DNA from: DATBLE01 sp963808815
Lineage (GTDB): Bacteria > Actinomycetota > Thermoleophilia > Gaiellales > Gaiellaceae
Assembly: GCA_963808815.1 (NCBI GenBank)
Contig: CAWEGI010000017.1
Coordinates: 248,001-312,000, forward strand
DNA: 64,000 nt
Direction: 5' to 3'
Under the pieces are notes generated by a model that worked only from the letters and a program-made list of their open reading frames with translations, was not told where the DNA came from and did not search any database. Positions 35,410 to 44,435 of the stretch are shown one piece after another. The position numbers and the translations under genes are program-made. The stretch's first letter is position 1; every line of letters begins with the position of its first letter.

Positions 35410-35889
35410 ATGAGCACCTACCCGTCCATCCCCGCGACCGTCGAGATCAAGCGCGGTCGCCTCTTCGGTCTGGTCGTCGGAATCGCCGCCCTGACGGCAG
35501 CCGTGACCTGGGTACTCTCCGCGTACGCGTTCGACGGCGGCGGCTCGACCACGACTGCGGCGACGGCGCCGGCCGTCCAGGGCTACATGTCCTACTTCGG
35601 CCCGCACCCGGCTACGGCGACCGACGCGCCAGCTGTCCAGGGCTACATGTCCTATCTGGGCCAGCGCACCGGCGTGGACACGACTCGGGCTCCGTCGATC
35701 ATGTCCCTGACACCGGCGGGTCTCGCTGCGAACGCGCTCGGAACCGGCTACGCCCTCCCGAGTGCCCAGAAGGGCCCGAGCGTGGAGTCGGTTCTCGCGT
35801 CGATGAGCCCGCAGACCCGCGAGTACACGAAGCGGATCATGAACCTGACGTTCGCCCAGCTCGCGGCCGGAGCCGCCGGGCAGCCGTAA
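35410..35889 (+). CDS. Single-pass membrane protein with duplicated PAVQGYMSY motif
   Basis: A 159-residue protein starting at an ATG with a good ribosome site (GAAAGGAGCAGAG). A cytoplasmic N-terminus of about 18 residues is followed by one membrane helix (LFGLVVGIAALTAAVTWVLSAYAF) and an outside domain. The sequence APAVQGYMSY occurs twice, 21 residues apart. Further on is a segment with PQTREYTKRIMNLTFAQLAAGAAG. I do not recognise the family. In-frame continuity with the DUF4242 gene could make a fusion, but the ribosome site argues for separate initiation. A strong hairpin follows the stop. Confidence 0.7.
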   Translation: MSTYPSIPATVEIKRGRLFGLVVGIAALTAAVTWVLSAYAFDGGGSTTTAATAPAVQGYMSYFGPHPATATDAPAVQGYMSYLGQRTGVDTTRAPSIMSLTPAGLAANALGTGYALPSAQKGPSVESVLASMSPQTREYTKRIMNLTFAQLAAGAAGQP

Positions 35890-35899
35890 CTCACGTCAC

Positions 35900-35934
35900 G
35901 CCAGGAGGGGAGCGCAACCCTCTCCCCTCCTGGC
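35900..35934. terminator. Strong hairpin terminator
   Basis: GCCAGGAGGGGAG (35900-35912) and CTCCCCTCCTGGC (35922-35934) form a perfect 13-bp stem with a 9-base loop, 10 bp after the stop at 35889. It lacks a T-run. It separates the DUF4242/membrane-protein unit from the PEP-utilising gene at 35957. Confidence 0.7.
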
Positions 35935-35956
35935 AGACGGCCACCAGCGTGAGAAG

Positions 35957-37798
35957 ATGACAAACCGCACGAACCAGATGACGGACCGAGGCTTCCCCAG
36001 CCCATTCGAGATCTCAGTTCCCCCCGGCTGCGAGGGGTGGGAGGAGCTCTACACGGCTCACGTCCGGTTCTGCGAGGCTCGACGGCCCTTCGAGGAGGGC
36101 CGGTTCTGGTTCCACGAAGCACTGCACGCCCCAGAGCCTCTGTACCCGTTCGACGCCTTCGTCTTCGAGTCGGCGGTCGTCGCGCTCAACCAGTCGAACT
36201 CTCGACTCTTCGCCGTGCCGCCGTCGCTCGGGTCCGAGGTGCGGATCCTGAACGGCTACGTCTACATCACTCCGAACTCGGTCACCGACGAAGCGGCCCT
36301 GGCGCGCCGGGAGGAGCTCTTCGAAGTACGAGCCGGCTACTACTTCGAGCACTGGAACGAGCTCTACGACCTGTGGGTGGACAAGGTCGAGGCCGCCACT
36401 GCCGAGCTCCAGGCGCTCGAGGTGCCCGATCTGCCGACGTACGAGGACGAATCGGTCGTCACCGAGGGACGCGGCGTCGGCTCGAGCTACCTGCTGCTCG
36501 CCGCCTACGATCGCCTGCTCGAGGGACTCGACCGCGTCTTCCAGTACCACTTCGAGCTGCTCAGCCTCGGCTACGGGGCATACCTCGCCTTCTACGAGCT
36601 CTGCCGAGGCGTGTTCCCTGACATCGAGGACAGGACGCTCGCGAGGATGGTCACCGGTATCGATGTCCTCGTGCTTCGCCCAGATGACGAGCTGAAACGC
36701 CTCGCCGCGCAGGCGATCGAGCTCGGGATCGGCGACCTCGTGCGCAGCGCCCGCAGCGAAGCGGATCTGCAGGCCGCTCTCGCCGGCAGCGAAGGGGGAG
36801 CCCGGTGGCTGGCCGACCTCGAGGAGACGAAGGATCCCTGGTTCTACTTCTCCTGCGGGACCGGCACCTTCTATCACCATCACCGATCGTGGATCGACGA
36901 CCCGACACTTCCGATCGGCGCGATCGGCGCCTACATTGGGCGGCTCGATGCCGGCGAGGACATCGCGCGACCGTACGCGGCGATCGTCGCGGAGCGCGAG
37001 CGGATCACCGCCGAGCACCGCGAGCTCGTCCCCGAGGAGCAGCGCGCCGCCTTCGACCAGAGCCTCGCGCTCACGAGGACTGTTTTCCCTTACGTCGAGA
37101 ACCACGCCTTCTACATCGACCACCGCTACCTGACGATCTTCTGGAACAAGGTTCGCGAGTTCGGCGCGCTCCTCGCAGTAAACGGCTTCTTCGACGAGGC
37201 AGAGGACGTCTTCTTCCTGCGCCACGACGAGGTCCGCTCCGCGCTCGAGGATCTCCGGCTGACCTGGAGCAGCGGCGCCGCGGCCGCCTACGGTCCGTCG
37301 CACTGGCCGCCGATCGTCGAGCGGCGGAAGGCGATCTATGACGCGATGCGGCGGTGGTCGCCCCCGCCCGCGCTCGGACCGATCCCCGAGGTGATCACCG
37401 AGCCGATCACCGTCATGCTCTGGGGGATCACCACGGAGCGCATCCGCGAGTGGCTGTCGTCGGAGGACGGCCGCTCGACGCCGTTGACCGGAATGTCGGG
37501 GTCGCCGGGAGTCGTCGAAGGACCAGCTCGCGTGCTCCTTGATGCGGACGGCGCGCATGAGCTACAGAAGGGCGAGATCCTGGTCGCACCCACCACCTCC
37601 ACGAGCTGGACGCCCGTCTTCGGCACGATCGCCGGCGCCGTTCTGGACGTCGGCGGGGTGATGTGCCACGCGGCGATCGTCGCCCGCGAGTACGGCCTGC
37701 CGGCCGTCGTCGGAACCGGTGTCGGGACGAAGCGGATCAGGACCGGAGATCGGATCCGCGTCGACGCCGACGCCGGCGTCGTGACGATCCTGAGCTAG
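35957..37798 (+). CDS. PEP-utilising (phosphohistidine) protein, paralog 2, orphan
   Basis: A 613-residue diverged relative of the proteins at 19390 and 40998. The start FPSPFEISVPPGCEGWEELY, the middle WNKVREFGALLAVNGFFDEAEDVF and the mobile domain GGVMCHAAIVAREYGLPAVVGTG with H571 are all kept. No ATP-grasp partner is adjacent, so it must use the subunit at 18351 or one elsewhere, or take phosphate in another way. An in-frame ATG at 35978 would align with the shorter N-terminus of paralog 3; 35957 is used because of GAGAAG just upstream. Its TAG stop overlaps that of the convergent GMC gene in CTAG. Confidence 0.8.
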   Translation: MTNRTNQMTDRGFPSPFEISVPPGCEGWEELYTAHVRFCEARRPFEEGRFWFHEALHAPEPLYPFDAFVFESAVVALNQSNSRLFAVPPSLGSEVRILNGYVYITPNSVTDEAALARREELFEVRAGYYFEHWNELYDLWVDKVEAATAELQALEVPDLPTYEDESVVTEGRGVGSSYLLLAAYDRLLEGLDRVFQYHFELLSLGYGAYLAFYELCRGVFPDIEDRTLARMVTGIDVLVLRPDDELKRLAAQAIELGIGDLVRSARSEADLQAALAGSEGGARWLADLEETKDPWFYFSCGTGTFYHHHRSWIDDPTLPIGAIGAYIGRLDAGEDIARPYAAIVAERERITAEHRELVPEEQRAAFDQSLALTRTVFPYVENHAFYIDHRYLTIFWNKVREFGALLAVNGFFDEAEDVFFLRHDEVRSALEDLRLTWSSGAAAAYGPSHWPPIVERRKAIYDAMRRWSPPPALGPIPEVITEPITVMLWGITTERIREWLSSEDGRSTPLTGMSGSPGVVEGPARVLLDADGAHELQKGEILVAPTTSTSWTPVFGTIAGAVLDVGGVMCHAAIVAREYGLPAVVGTGVGTKRIRTGDRIRVDADAGVVTILS

Positions 37799-39305
37799 GA
37801 GCGGCCGAGGACGAGGTCGGCCGCGCGCTCGCCGATCATCGTCGTCGGCGCGTGCGTGTTGCCACCGGTGACCGTCGGCATCACCGAGGCGTCGGCGACG
37901 CGCAGTCCCTCGACGCCTCGGACGCGCAGCTGGGGGTCGACGACGGCGAGCTCGTCGGCACCCATCCTGCAGGTGCCGACCTGGTGGTGGTAGGTGATCG
38001 CCGTGTCGCGCGACGTAGTGCCGGACGTCCTCGCGCGAGCTGATGCCCGGGCCGGGGTAGAGCTCCTCGCCGAGCCAGTCGGCGAGCGCGCCCGCCCGGG
38101 CGATCTCGCGCACCTGCTCGAGTGACCACTGCAACGCGTCGACGTCGGCCTCCTCGGCGAGATAGGCGGGGTCGATCAGCGGCGGGTCGTCCGCGTCGGC
38201 CGATGCGAGGGTCAGCCGCCCGCGGCTCTGCGGGCGGATCATCCCGGCCATCAGCGTGAAGCCGTCCGCCGGTCCCTCCATCCCGGGCAGGTAGGCGGGC
38301 ATGTGGAAGACGAGCGGCTGCGTGTCGGGAGCGGGCAGGTCGGCCCTGCTCCGCGCGAACAGGTGGGCGTGCAGCGGGGTCGTCCCCGGGACGACCGGCG
38401 GCATCGGGCGCGACGACGAGCAGATCACCGGCGAGAGCAGATGGTCGTGCAGGTTCTCGCCGACGCCGGGGAGGTCGACGGCGACCTCCAGCCCGACCCG
38501 CGCGAGCACGGCGGCCGGCCCGATGCCGGAGAGCATCAGCAGCTTCGGCGACTCGATCGCGCCTGCGCAGAGCACGACCTCCTGTTCGGCGCGCACCTCT
38601 CGCCCGCCGATGTCGACCCCGACACACCGACCGCCCTCGAGGACGAGTCGGCGGACGCGCGTTCCGGTCAATACGGTCAGGTTCGGCGCATCCAGCACCG
38701 GCCGCAGGAACGCGACCGTCTGGCTCTGGCGAACGTTGTCCCTGACCGTCAAGTGGCAGTAGCCGACGCCGTCCTGCGTCGGGCCGTTGTGGTCGTCGTT
38801 GAACGGGACCCCGACCTCCTGCGCCGCCTCGACAGCCGCCGCATGGAGCGGGTGCGGCTCGTAGTCTGCGGTCACACGCAGCGGCCCGCCTGCGCCGTGG
38901 TACTCGGACTCGCCGCGACTGAAGTCCTCGGAGCGCCTGAACAGCGGCAGCACGTCCTCGTAGCTCCAGCCCTCGCAGCCCGTCGGCCGCCCAGGCGTCG
39001 TAGTCGTTGCGGTGGCCGCGGATGTAGATCATCCCGTTCAGGCAGCTCGACCCGCCGAGCACCTTGCCGCGCGGGATGTCGAGCCGGCGGCCGTTGCAGC
39101 CGGGCTGCGGAACCGTCGTGTACGCCCAATCGTCGGGGCTGCCCCAGAGCTCCCAGAGGCGCCCCGGGTCGTGGATCGCCGGGTTCTCGTCGATCCCACC
39201 GGCCTCGATGACGCACACGCTGGCGCCGGCGTCGACCAGGCGGCGGGCGACGACCGCTCCTCCGCTCCCCGAGCCGATCACGATCACGTCGTACGACTCG
39301 GCCAC
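37795..39305 (-). CDS. GMC family FAD-dependent oxidoreductase (choline dehydrogenase-like, frameshifted)
   Basis: About 500 residues when joined. The N-terminal FAD motif is VIVIGSGSGGAVVARRLVDAG, followed by GKVLGGSSCLNGMIYIRGH, the GMC signature 1. Signature 2 is seen as GAIESPKLLMLSGIGP. The C-terminal active-site segment (THHQVGTCRMG-like, then VMPTVTGGNTHAPTTMIGERAADL) is in another frame. Breaks lie near 38980 and 38020. Such enzymes oxidise alcohols, sugars or aryl alcohols with FAD. The GTG start at 39303-39305 is 9 bp after the alpha/beta hydrolase stop, so it probably belongs to the same minus-strand operon. Substrate unknown. Confidence 0.8.
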
Positions 39306-39314
39306 GCGCCGATC

Positions 39315-40053
39315 CTACGATGCGCGCGCCGCAGCGAGCTCGAGCAACGCCGAGACCAGCTCGTCCGTCGCAGAGAAGAAGGGCGCGTGGTCGGCGTCGA
39401 TCTCGATCACGCGCTCGCACGGATGCTCGCGGATCATCCGGCGCTGGAGCGGAGGCACCATCGACCGGTCGTGCCTCGTCACTACGTACGAGCGCGGGAT
39501 CGACGCGAGCACCTCGTCGTCGAGGTCGACAGGTGTGGCAAACGGCGCCACCGCCTGCGGACGCCGCCGCTTCATCGCCAGCGCCGCCTGTTCCGCCGTG
39601 CAGCGGTTGTAGATCCCGGCCCTCACGGCATCGTCGGGCAACGTCGCCACCGGCGGGTCGCCCGCAACGACGAGGTTCTCCTTGATCATGTTGCCGGCGC
39701 CTTCCGGGAGATCGGTGAGCTCGAGGAGCGACTGGCCGTTCGACGGCATGAACGCAGCCACGAAGATGAGTGACGCGACCCGCTCCGGACAATCGGACGC
39801 GGCCTGGGTGACGACGACGCCGCCCATGCTGAACCCGACGAGAACCGCCGGCTCCGGACGCGACTCGAGTACCTCGCGGACGCGGGCGACGCAGCTCTCG
39901 AGCGTGACCTCCTCGACGGGAGTCCCGTCCTTCCCGGCGCCGGGCAGATCGAGCGCCTCGACCGTGTGCCCGGCCGCTTCGAGCGGTCCGATCGACGGGC
40001 TCCCAGCTCCAGGCGCCGCCGAAGGCGCCGTGGACGAGGACGAACCGCGCCAT
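39315..40053 (-). CDS. Alpha/beta hydrolase (frameshifted)
   Basis: About 245 residues. The start ARFVLVHGAFGGAWSWEP is the oxyanion-hole strand of an alpha/beta hydrolase. After a frame change near 40005 follow the nucleophile elbow region (VGFSMGGVVVTQAA, Ser of GFSMG) and the C-terminal His segment (CERVIEIDADHAPFFSATDELV, catalytic His). AALAMKRRRPQAVAPFATPV resembles the salicylate esterase/MES-like esterase subgroup. The ATG at 40053 overlaps the stop of the oxidoreductase gene (ATGA). It may act on an ester, but nothing fixes the substrate. Confidence 0.78.
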
Positions 40054-40974
40054 CAGACGGTGAGCACGAGCTTCCCGCGCGTCCGGCCCTGCTCGCCGAG
40101 CGCGTGCGCCGCGCCGGCCTCCTCCAGCGGGAACGTGCGCTCGACGTGCGGGCGGAGCTTCCCCTCGGCCGCGAGCCCGGCAAGCGCCTCCAGCCCCAGC
40201 GCGGTCCGGCTCGACCAGGATCCCGGCCACGCGCACGCGTCCCGCGGCGGCCGCCACCAACGCCGGAACCGACGAGCCGGAGACGGTGACGAGCACTCCG
40301 CCGTCCCGCAGCGCCTGCAGCGCACCGATCCCGACCTCGCCGCCGACCGCGTCGAGGACGACGTCGACGTCGCGAAGCGCGATGGGCTCGTCCTTGCCGA
40401 GCGGCTCGTCCACGCCCAACTCCCGGAGGAAGCCGTGCTTGGCCTCGGACGCCGTCCCCGCGACCCAGGCCCCGCGCGCGGCTGCGATCTGCACCGCGAA
40501 GTGCCCGACCCCGCCGGCGGCGCCGAGCACCAGCACACGCGAGCGCTCGCCCACGCCGCCGGTGTCGACGAGCGACTGCCAGGCGGTCAGCCCCGCGAGC
40601 GGCACCGCCGCCGCCTCGACGTCTGCCAGCGCCTCCGGGGTCCGGGCCAGCTGGCGCGACGGCGAGACGGCGTACTCGGCATAGCAGGCCGCCTCCTGCG
40701 GGAACCGCGGCATCCCGAAGACGCGGTCGCCGGGCGCGAGCCAGGTCACGCCGAACCCGACCTCCTCGACGGTTCCCGCCACGTCCCAGCCGACCGTGAA
40801 CGGCGGCTCGCCGAGGAGGCCGCCGCCCGCACGCACCTTCCAGTCGACCGGATTGACTCCCGCGGCGGCCACCCGGACGAGCACCTCGGTCGGCGCCGGC
40901 TCCGGCTTCGAGACCTCCTCGACGACCAGGACCTCCGGCCCGCCGAGGGTGTGCTGACGAACGGCCCGCATCAT
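40053..40974 (-). CDS. NADP-dependent quinone oxidoreductase-like protein (MDR family, frameshifted)
   Basis: About 305 residues of the zinc-free medium-chain reductase family. VLVRVAAAGVNPVDWKVRAGG is the GroES-like part, and LVLGAAGGVGHFAVQIAAARGA is the NADP-binding loop. The start ATGATG at 40974/40971 lies only 23 bp from the divergent gene at 40998. The frame changes near 40207, after which LEALAGLAAEGKLRPHVERTFPLEEAG and the C-terminal GKLVLTV follow. It is first in a three-gene minus-strand unit with the hydrolase and the GMC enzyme. Reduction of a quinone or enone is probable. Confidence 0.83.
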
Positions 40975-40983
40975 GGCGATTGT

Positions 40984-40991
40984 TGTATACA
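40984..40991. promoter_or_regulatory. Palindromic -10 shared by divergent genes
   Basis: TGTATACA is its own reverse complement, so TATACA is present on both strands. On the plus strand it stands 6 bp before the ATG at 40998 (leaderless). On the minus strand it stands about 9-12 bp before the start at 40974/40971. The whole gap is only 23 bp. It could serve as a bidirectional -10, or as a GntR-type operator core covering both starts. Confidence 0.45.
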
Positions 40992-40997
40992 GCGCGC

Positions 40998-42809
40998 ATG
41001 GCCGAGAGCGCGTTCCCGAGCCCCTACGAGATCGAGACGCCGTCCGGCTGCGAGGGCTGGGAAGAGATGTATCCGTACTACGCGCTGTTCGCCGATGCCC
41101 GCCGCGACGCCGACGAGAACCGGTTCTGGTTCTGGAACTCGATGCACTTCCCGGTGCCGATGCCTGCTTTCGACGTCGCCTGCATCGACGCCCCGTACCA
41201 GGCCGTCGGCGCCTGGCAGAACCGGGTCTTCGCCGTCCCGCCGGCGATGGGGATCGACTACCGGATCGTCAACGGGTACGTCTACATCTCGGGCAACCCC
41301 GTCTCCGACCCGGAGAAGATCGCCGAGCGCGCCGAGTTCTTCCAGCGCCGGGCAAGCCACTACTTCCAGAACTGGGAGGAGCTGTACGGCCGCTGGAAGG
41401 CGAAGATGGAGGCGCTGATCGCCGAGATCACCGACCTCCCGGTGCCGGAGCTCCCCGAGTACGAGCCGGACGAGGTCATGCACGACGACGACCGCCAGAC
41501 CGCGTTCTACGAGGTGCTCGACGCCTACGGCCGCACGCTCCGCTGCGGCGACCTGATGTGGCAACACCACTTCGAGTTCTTGCTGCTCGGCTACGGCGCC
41601 TACGTCGCGTTCAGCGACTTCTGCAAGAGCCAGCTGCCCGACATCCCCGAGCAGCACATCGCCCAGATGGTCGCCGGCATCGACGTGCTCCTCTTCAAGC
41701 CGAGCGCGGAGCTGAAGCGGCTGGCGCAGCTGGCGATCGACACCGGCGTCGACGGCGCCTTCGTCGAGGGCCGGACGCCGGCCGAGATCGACGACGAGCT
41801 GGCCGGTAGCGAGGCCGGCCGCGCGTGGCTCGAGGAGCTCGAGCGCGTGAAGGACCCCTGGTTCAACATGGCCGTCGGAGACGGCCTCTATCACTTCTAC
41901 GGCAGCTGGTACGACGACCCCGGCATCCCCTACGCGTCGGTGGTCGGTCACGTGCGGGCGCTGAAGGCAGGTGAGGACGTCGAACGGCCGAGCGAGGAGA
42001 TCGCCCGCGAGCGCGACCGTCTGGCGGTGGAGTACGGGGCCTTGCTAGACGACGACGCCAGAAAGACCTTCGACGAACTGCTCGGGCTCTCGCGCACGGT
42101 CTTCCCGTACGTCGAGGAGCACAAGTTCTACTGCGACTACTGGTTCCTGACGCGCTGGTGGAACAAGCTGCGCGAGTTCGGCGCTCTACTCGCGGAGGGC
42201 GGCTTCCTCGAGCAGGCCGAGGACATGTTCCAGCTCGGCCGCCACGAGGTCGCGCAGGCGCTCGACGAGCTGCTGCTCTGCTGGGCGACCGGCGGCGCGC
42301 CGCTCGGGCCCAGCCACTGGCCGCCGATCGTCGCCAGGCGCAAGGAGCTGCTCGAGCGGCTCGCCGACTGGACGCCGCCGCCCGCGATCGGCGCGACCCC
42401 GGAAGCGATCACCGACCCGATGTCGATCATGCTCTGGGGCGTGACCACCGAGCGCGTGCAGGAGTGGGCGAGCGCAAGCGACGGCGGTTCCCAGCTGACC
42501 GGCGCAGCAGCGTCGCCCGGAATCGTCGAGGGCCCGGCGAGGGTGGTCGTGGACGTCGAGGAGATCTCGGGCGTTCGCGACGGCGACGTGCTGGTGTGCA
42601 CGATCACCTCACCCGCCTGGGCGCCGATCTTCCCCAAGCTCAGGGGGGTGGTGACCGACATCGGCGGCGTGATGTCGCACGCGGCGATCGTCTGCCGCGA
42701 GTACGGGCTGCCGGCCGTGGTCGGCACCGGCCGGGCGACGGCGGCAATCCGGACCGGCCAGTCGATCCGCGTCGACGGCTCGTCGGGGGTCGTCACCATC
42801 CTGGACTAG
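40998..42809 (+). CDS. PEP-utilising (phosphohistidine) protein, paralog 3, orphan
   Basis: A 603-residue protein very close to paralog 1 (19390-21240) through FPSPYEIETPSGCEGWEEMYPYYALFADARR, FWFWNSMHFPVPMPAFDV and the mobile domain GGVMSHAAIVCREYGLPAVVG with H561. The ATG at 40998 is preferred to a TTG 18 bp upstream. There is no ribosome site, but TATACA is 6 bp before the ATG, so a leaderless mRNA is likely. No ATP-grasp subunit lies nearby. The stop is followed directly by the carboxyltransferase ATG at 42810, linking this protein to pyruvate/oxaloacetate chemistry. Confidence 0.82.
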   Translation: MAESAFPSPYEIETPSGCEGWEEMYPYYALFADARRDADENRFWFWNSMHFPVPMPAFDVACIDAPYQAVGAWQNRVFAVPPAMGIDYRIVNGYVYISGNPVSDPEKIAERAEFFQRRASHYFQNWEELYGRWKAKMEALIAEITDLPVPELPEYEPDEVMHDDDRQTAFYEVLDAYGRTLRCGDLMWQHHFEFLLLGYGAYVAFSDFCKSQLPDIPEQHIAQMVAGIDVLLFKPSAELKRLAQLAIDTGVDGAFVEGRTPAEIDDELAGSEAGRAWLEELERVKDPWFNMAVGDGLYHFYGSWYDDPGIPYASVVGHVRALKAGEDVERPSEEIARERDRLAVEYGALLDDDARKTFDELLGLSRTVFPYVEEHKFYCDYWFLTRWWNKLREFGALLAEGGFLEQAEDMFQLGRHEVAQALDELLLCWATGGAPLGPSHWPPIVARRKELLERLADWTPPPAIGATPEAITDPMSIMLWGVTTERVQEWASASDGGSQLTGAAASPGIVEGPARVVVDVEEISGVRDGDVLVCTITSPAWAPIFPKLRGVVTDIGGVMSHAAIVCREYGLPAVVGTGRATAAIRTGQSIRVDGSSGVVTILD

Positions 42810-44435
42810 ATGCCGCTCAGCGAGGACGACGTCCGCGAGATCCTGCGACTGATCGACGAGTCGCCAGTGGAGGAGATCCGGGCGGAGACGGGCAGGTTCA
42901 CGCTCTACGCCTTGCGAGACGGACCCGGGGCCGAGCCGGCGCCCGCGGCGCCTCGGAGTGAAGACGGCGAAGGGCCGATGATCGACATCGTCGACACGAC
43001 CACGCGCGACGGCAATCAGAGCCTCTGGAGCGCAACCGGGCTGACCACGGCGGACATCGTCTCGATCGCGCCCACGATCGACCGCGTCGGCTTCCACGCG
43101 GCCGACTTCTCCTCGAGCACGCACATGGCCGTCGCGGTCCGCTTTCACGGGGAGGACCCGTGGGAGCGGCTCCGGCTCGTCAGCCAGGGGATGCCGAACA
43201 CGCCGCTCAGCTACATCACGACCGGGATGCGCTTCATCTCGTGGGTGCCGTGCGACGAGGACCTGATGCGCCTCTCCTTCCGGTGCGTCGTGCGCAACGG
43301 GATCAGGCGCTTCCAGGTCGCCGACCCGACGAACGATCCCGCTCGACTGCGCCGGATCGCGCGCGTGGCGAAGGAGGAGGGAGTCGAGGAGGTGGTGATC
43401 GGCCTCACCTACTCGGTCAGCCCCGTCCACACCCATTCGTACTACGCGGAGCGCGCGGCGGCGCTCGCGGACTGCGCCGACATGGATCGCCTCTACCTCA
43501 AGGACCCCGGCGGGCTGCTCACGCCCGACGCAGTGCGCGAGCTGGCGCCCCACTTCGTCGCTGCGGCCGGCGAGCGCGTCGCCGAGCTGCACAGCCACAC
43601 CACGATCGGCCTCGCTCCGATCGTCTACCTCGAAGGCGCACGGGCCGGCTTCCGCGTGCTCCACACCGCCGCGGGCCCGCTCGCCCGCGGCACGTCGAAC
43701 CCGGCCGCCGAGACGACGGTACGGGACCTCGTCGCATCCGGCTTCTCGCACCGGCTCGACCTCGAGGCGCTCGCGGAGATGGCAGACCACTTCCGACGGC
43801 TGGCGGCCGAGAGGGATTTGCCGGTCGGCATGCCCCAGGAGTTCGACGCCACCTACTACCACCACCAGCTCGCCGGCGGCATGGTCTCGACGACGCGGCG
43901 GATGCTCGAGGAGCAGCATCGCCCCGAGCTGTTCGACGCGGTGCTCGAGGAGGTCGGCCGCGTGCGAGCAGAGATGGGGTACCCGATCATCGTCACACCG
44001 GTCTCGCAGATGGTCGCCACGCAGGCACTCCGCAACGTGGTCGACGCGGAGCGCTGGTCGAACGTCTCGGTCGAGACGATCCGCTATTTCCTCGGACACT
44101 ACGGCGAGCCGTCGGCGCCGGTCGATCCGGACATCGCCGACCGGGTGCTGTCGCGGCCGGGCGTCGAGGAGCTGCGCCACCTCGAGCCGATCCACCTGGA
44201 GGGAGCGCGCGCCCGGTTCGGGAAGGGGATCTCCGACGAGGAGCTACTGCTCCGGCTGACGATGCCCCAGGAGCAGGTTGATGCGATGGTCGAGGGCCGC
44301 GCGACGACCTCGCCTCCTGCCGTCCGGGTGGGCAGCCCGTCCGCGCGACTGCTGCGAGAGGTCGCGAGCCGGGAGCCGGTGCAGCACATTCGGGTCGAGA
44401 CCGGCGACCGGGTCGTGGAGTGGCGTCGTGCTTGA
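42810..44435 (+). CDS. Pyruvate/oxaloacetate carboxyltransferase (biotin-dependent CT domain) with AccB-like N-terminus
   Basis: A 541-residue protein. From about residue 57 it is the HMGL-like/PYC carboxyltransferase domain of oxaloacetate decarboxylase alpha or pyruvate carboxylase: DTTTRDGNQSLW, RLYLKDPGGLLTPDAV with the usually carbamylated Lys, and HSHTTIGLAP with the metal His pair. Residues 1-40 (SEDDVREILRLIDESPVEEIRAETGRFTLYAL) resemble the helical N-terminus of the biotin carrier AccB. No biotin-attachment motif (such as EAMKM) is present, so the carrier must be a separate protein. It starts immediately after the stop of paralog 3 and overlaps the HAD gene by 8 bp. It may decarboxylate oxaloacetate or carboxylate pyruvate. 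Confidence 0.83.
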   Translation: MPLSEDDVREILRLIDESPVEEIRAETGRFTLYALRDGPGAEPAPAAPRSEDGEGPMIDIVDTTTRDGNQSLWSATGLTTADIVSIAPTIDRVGFHAADFSSSTHMAVAVRFHGEDPWERLRLVSQGMPNTPLSYITTGMRFISWVPCDEDLMRLSFRCVVRNGIRRFQVADPTNDPARLRRIARVAKEEGVEEVVIGLTYSVSPVHTHSYYAERAAALADCADMDRLYLKDPGGLLTPDAVRELAPHFVAAAGERVAELHSHTTIGLAPIVYLEGARAGFRVLHTAAGPLARGTSNPAAETTVRDLVASGFSHRLDLEALAEMADHFRRLAAERDLPVGMPQEFDATYYHHQLAGGMVSTTRRMLEEQHRPELFDAVLEEVGRVRAEMGYPIIVTPVSQMVATQALRNVVDAERWSNVSVETIRYFLGHYGEPSAPVDPDIADRVLSRPGVEELRHLEPIHLEGARARFGKGISDEELLLRLTMPQEQVDAMVEGRATTSPPAVRVGSPSARLLREVASREPVQHIRVETGDRVVEWRRA

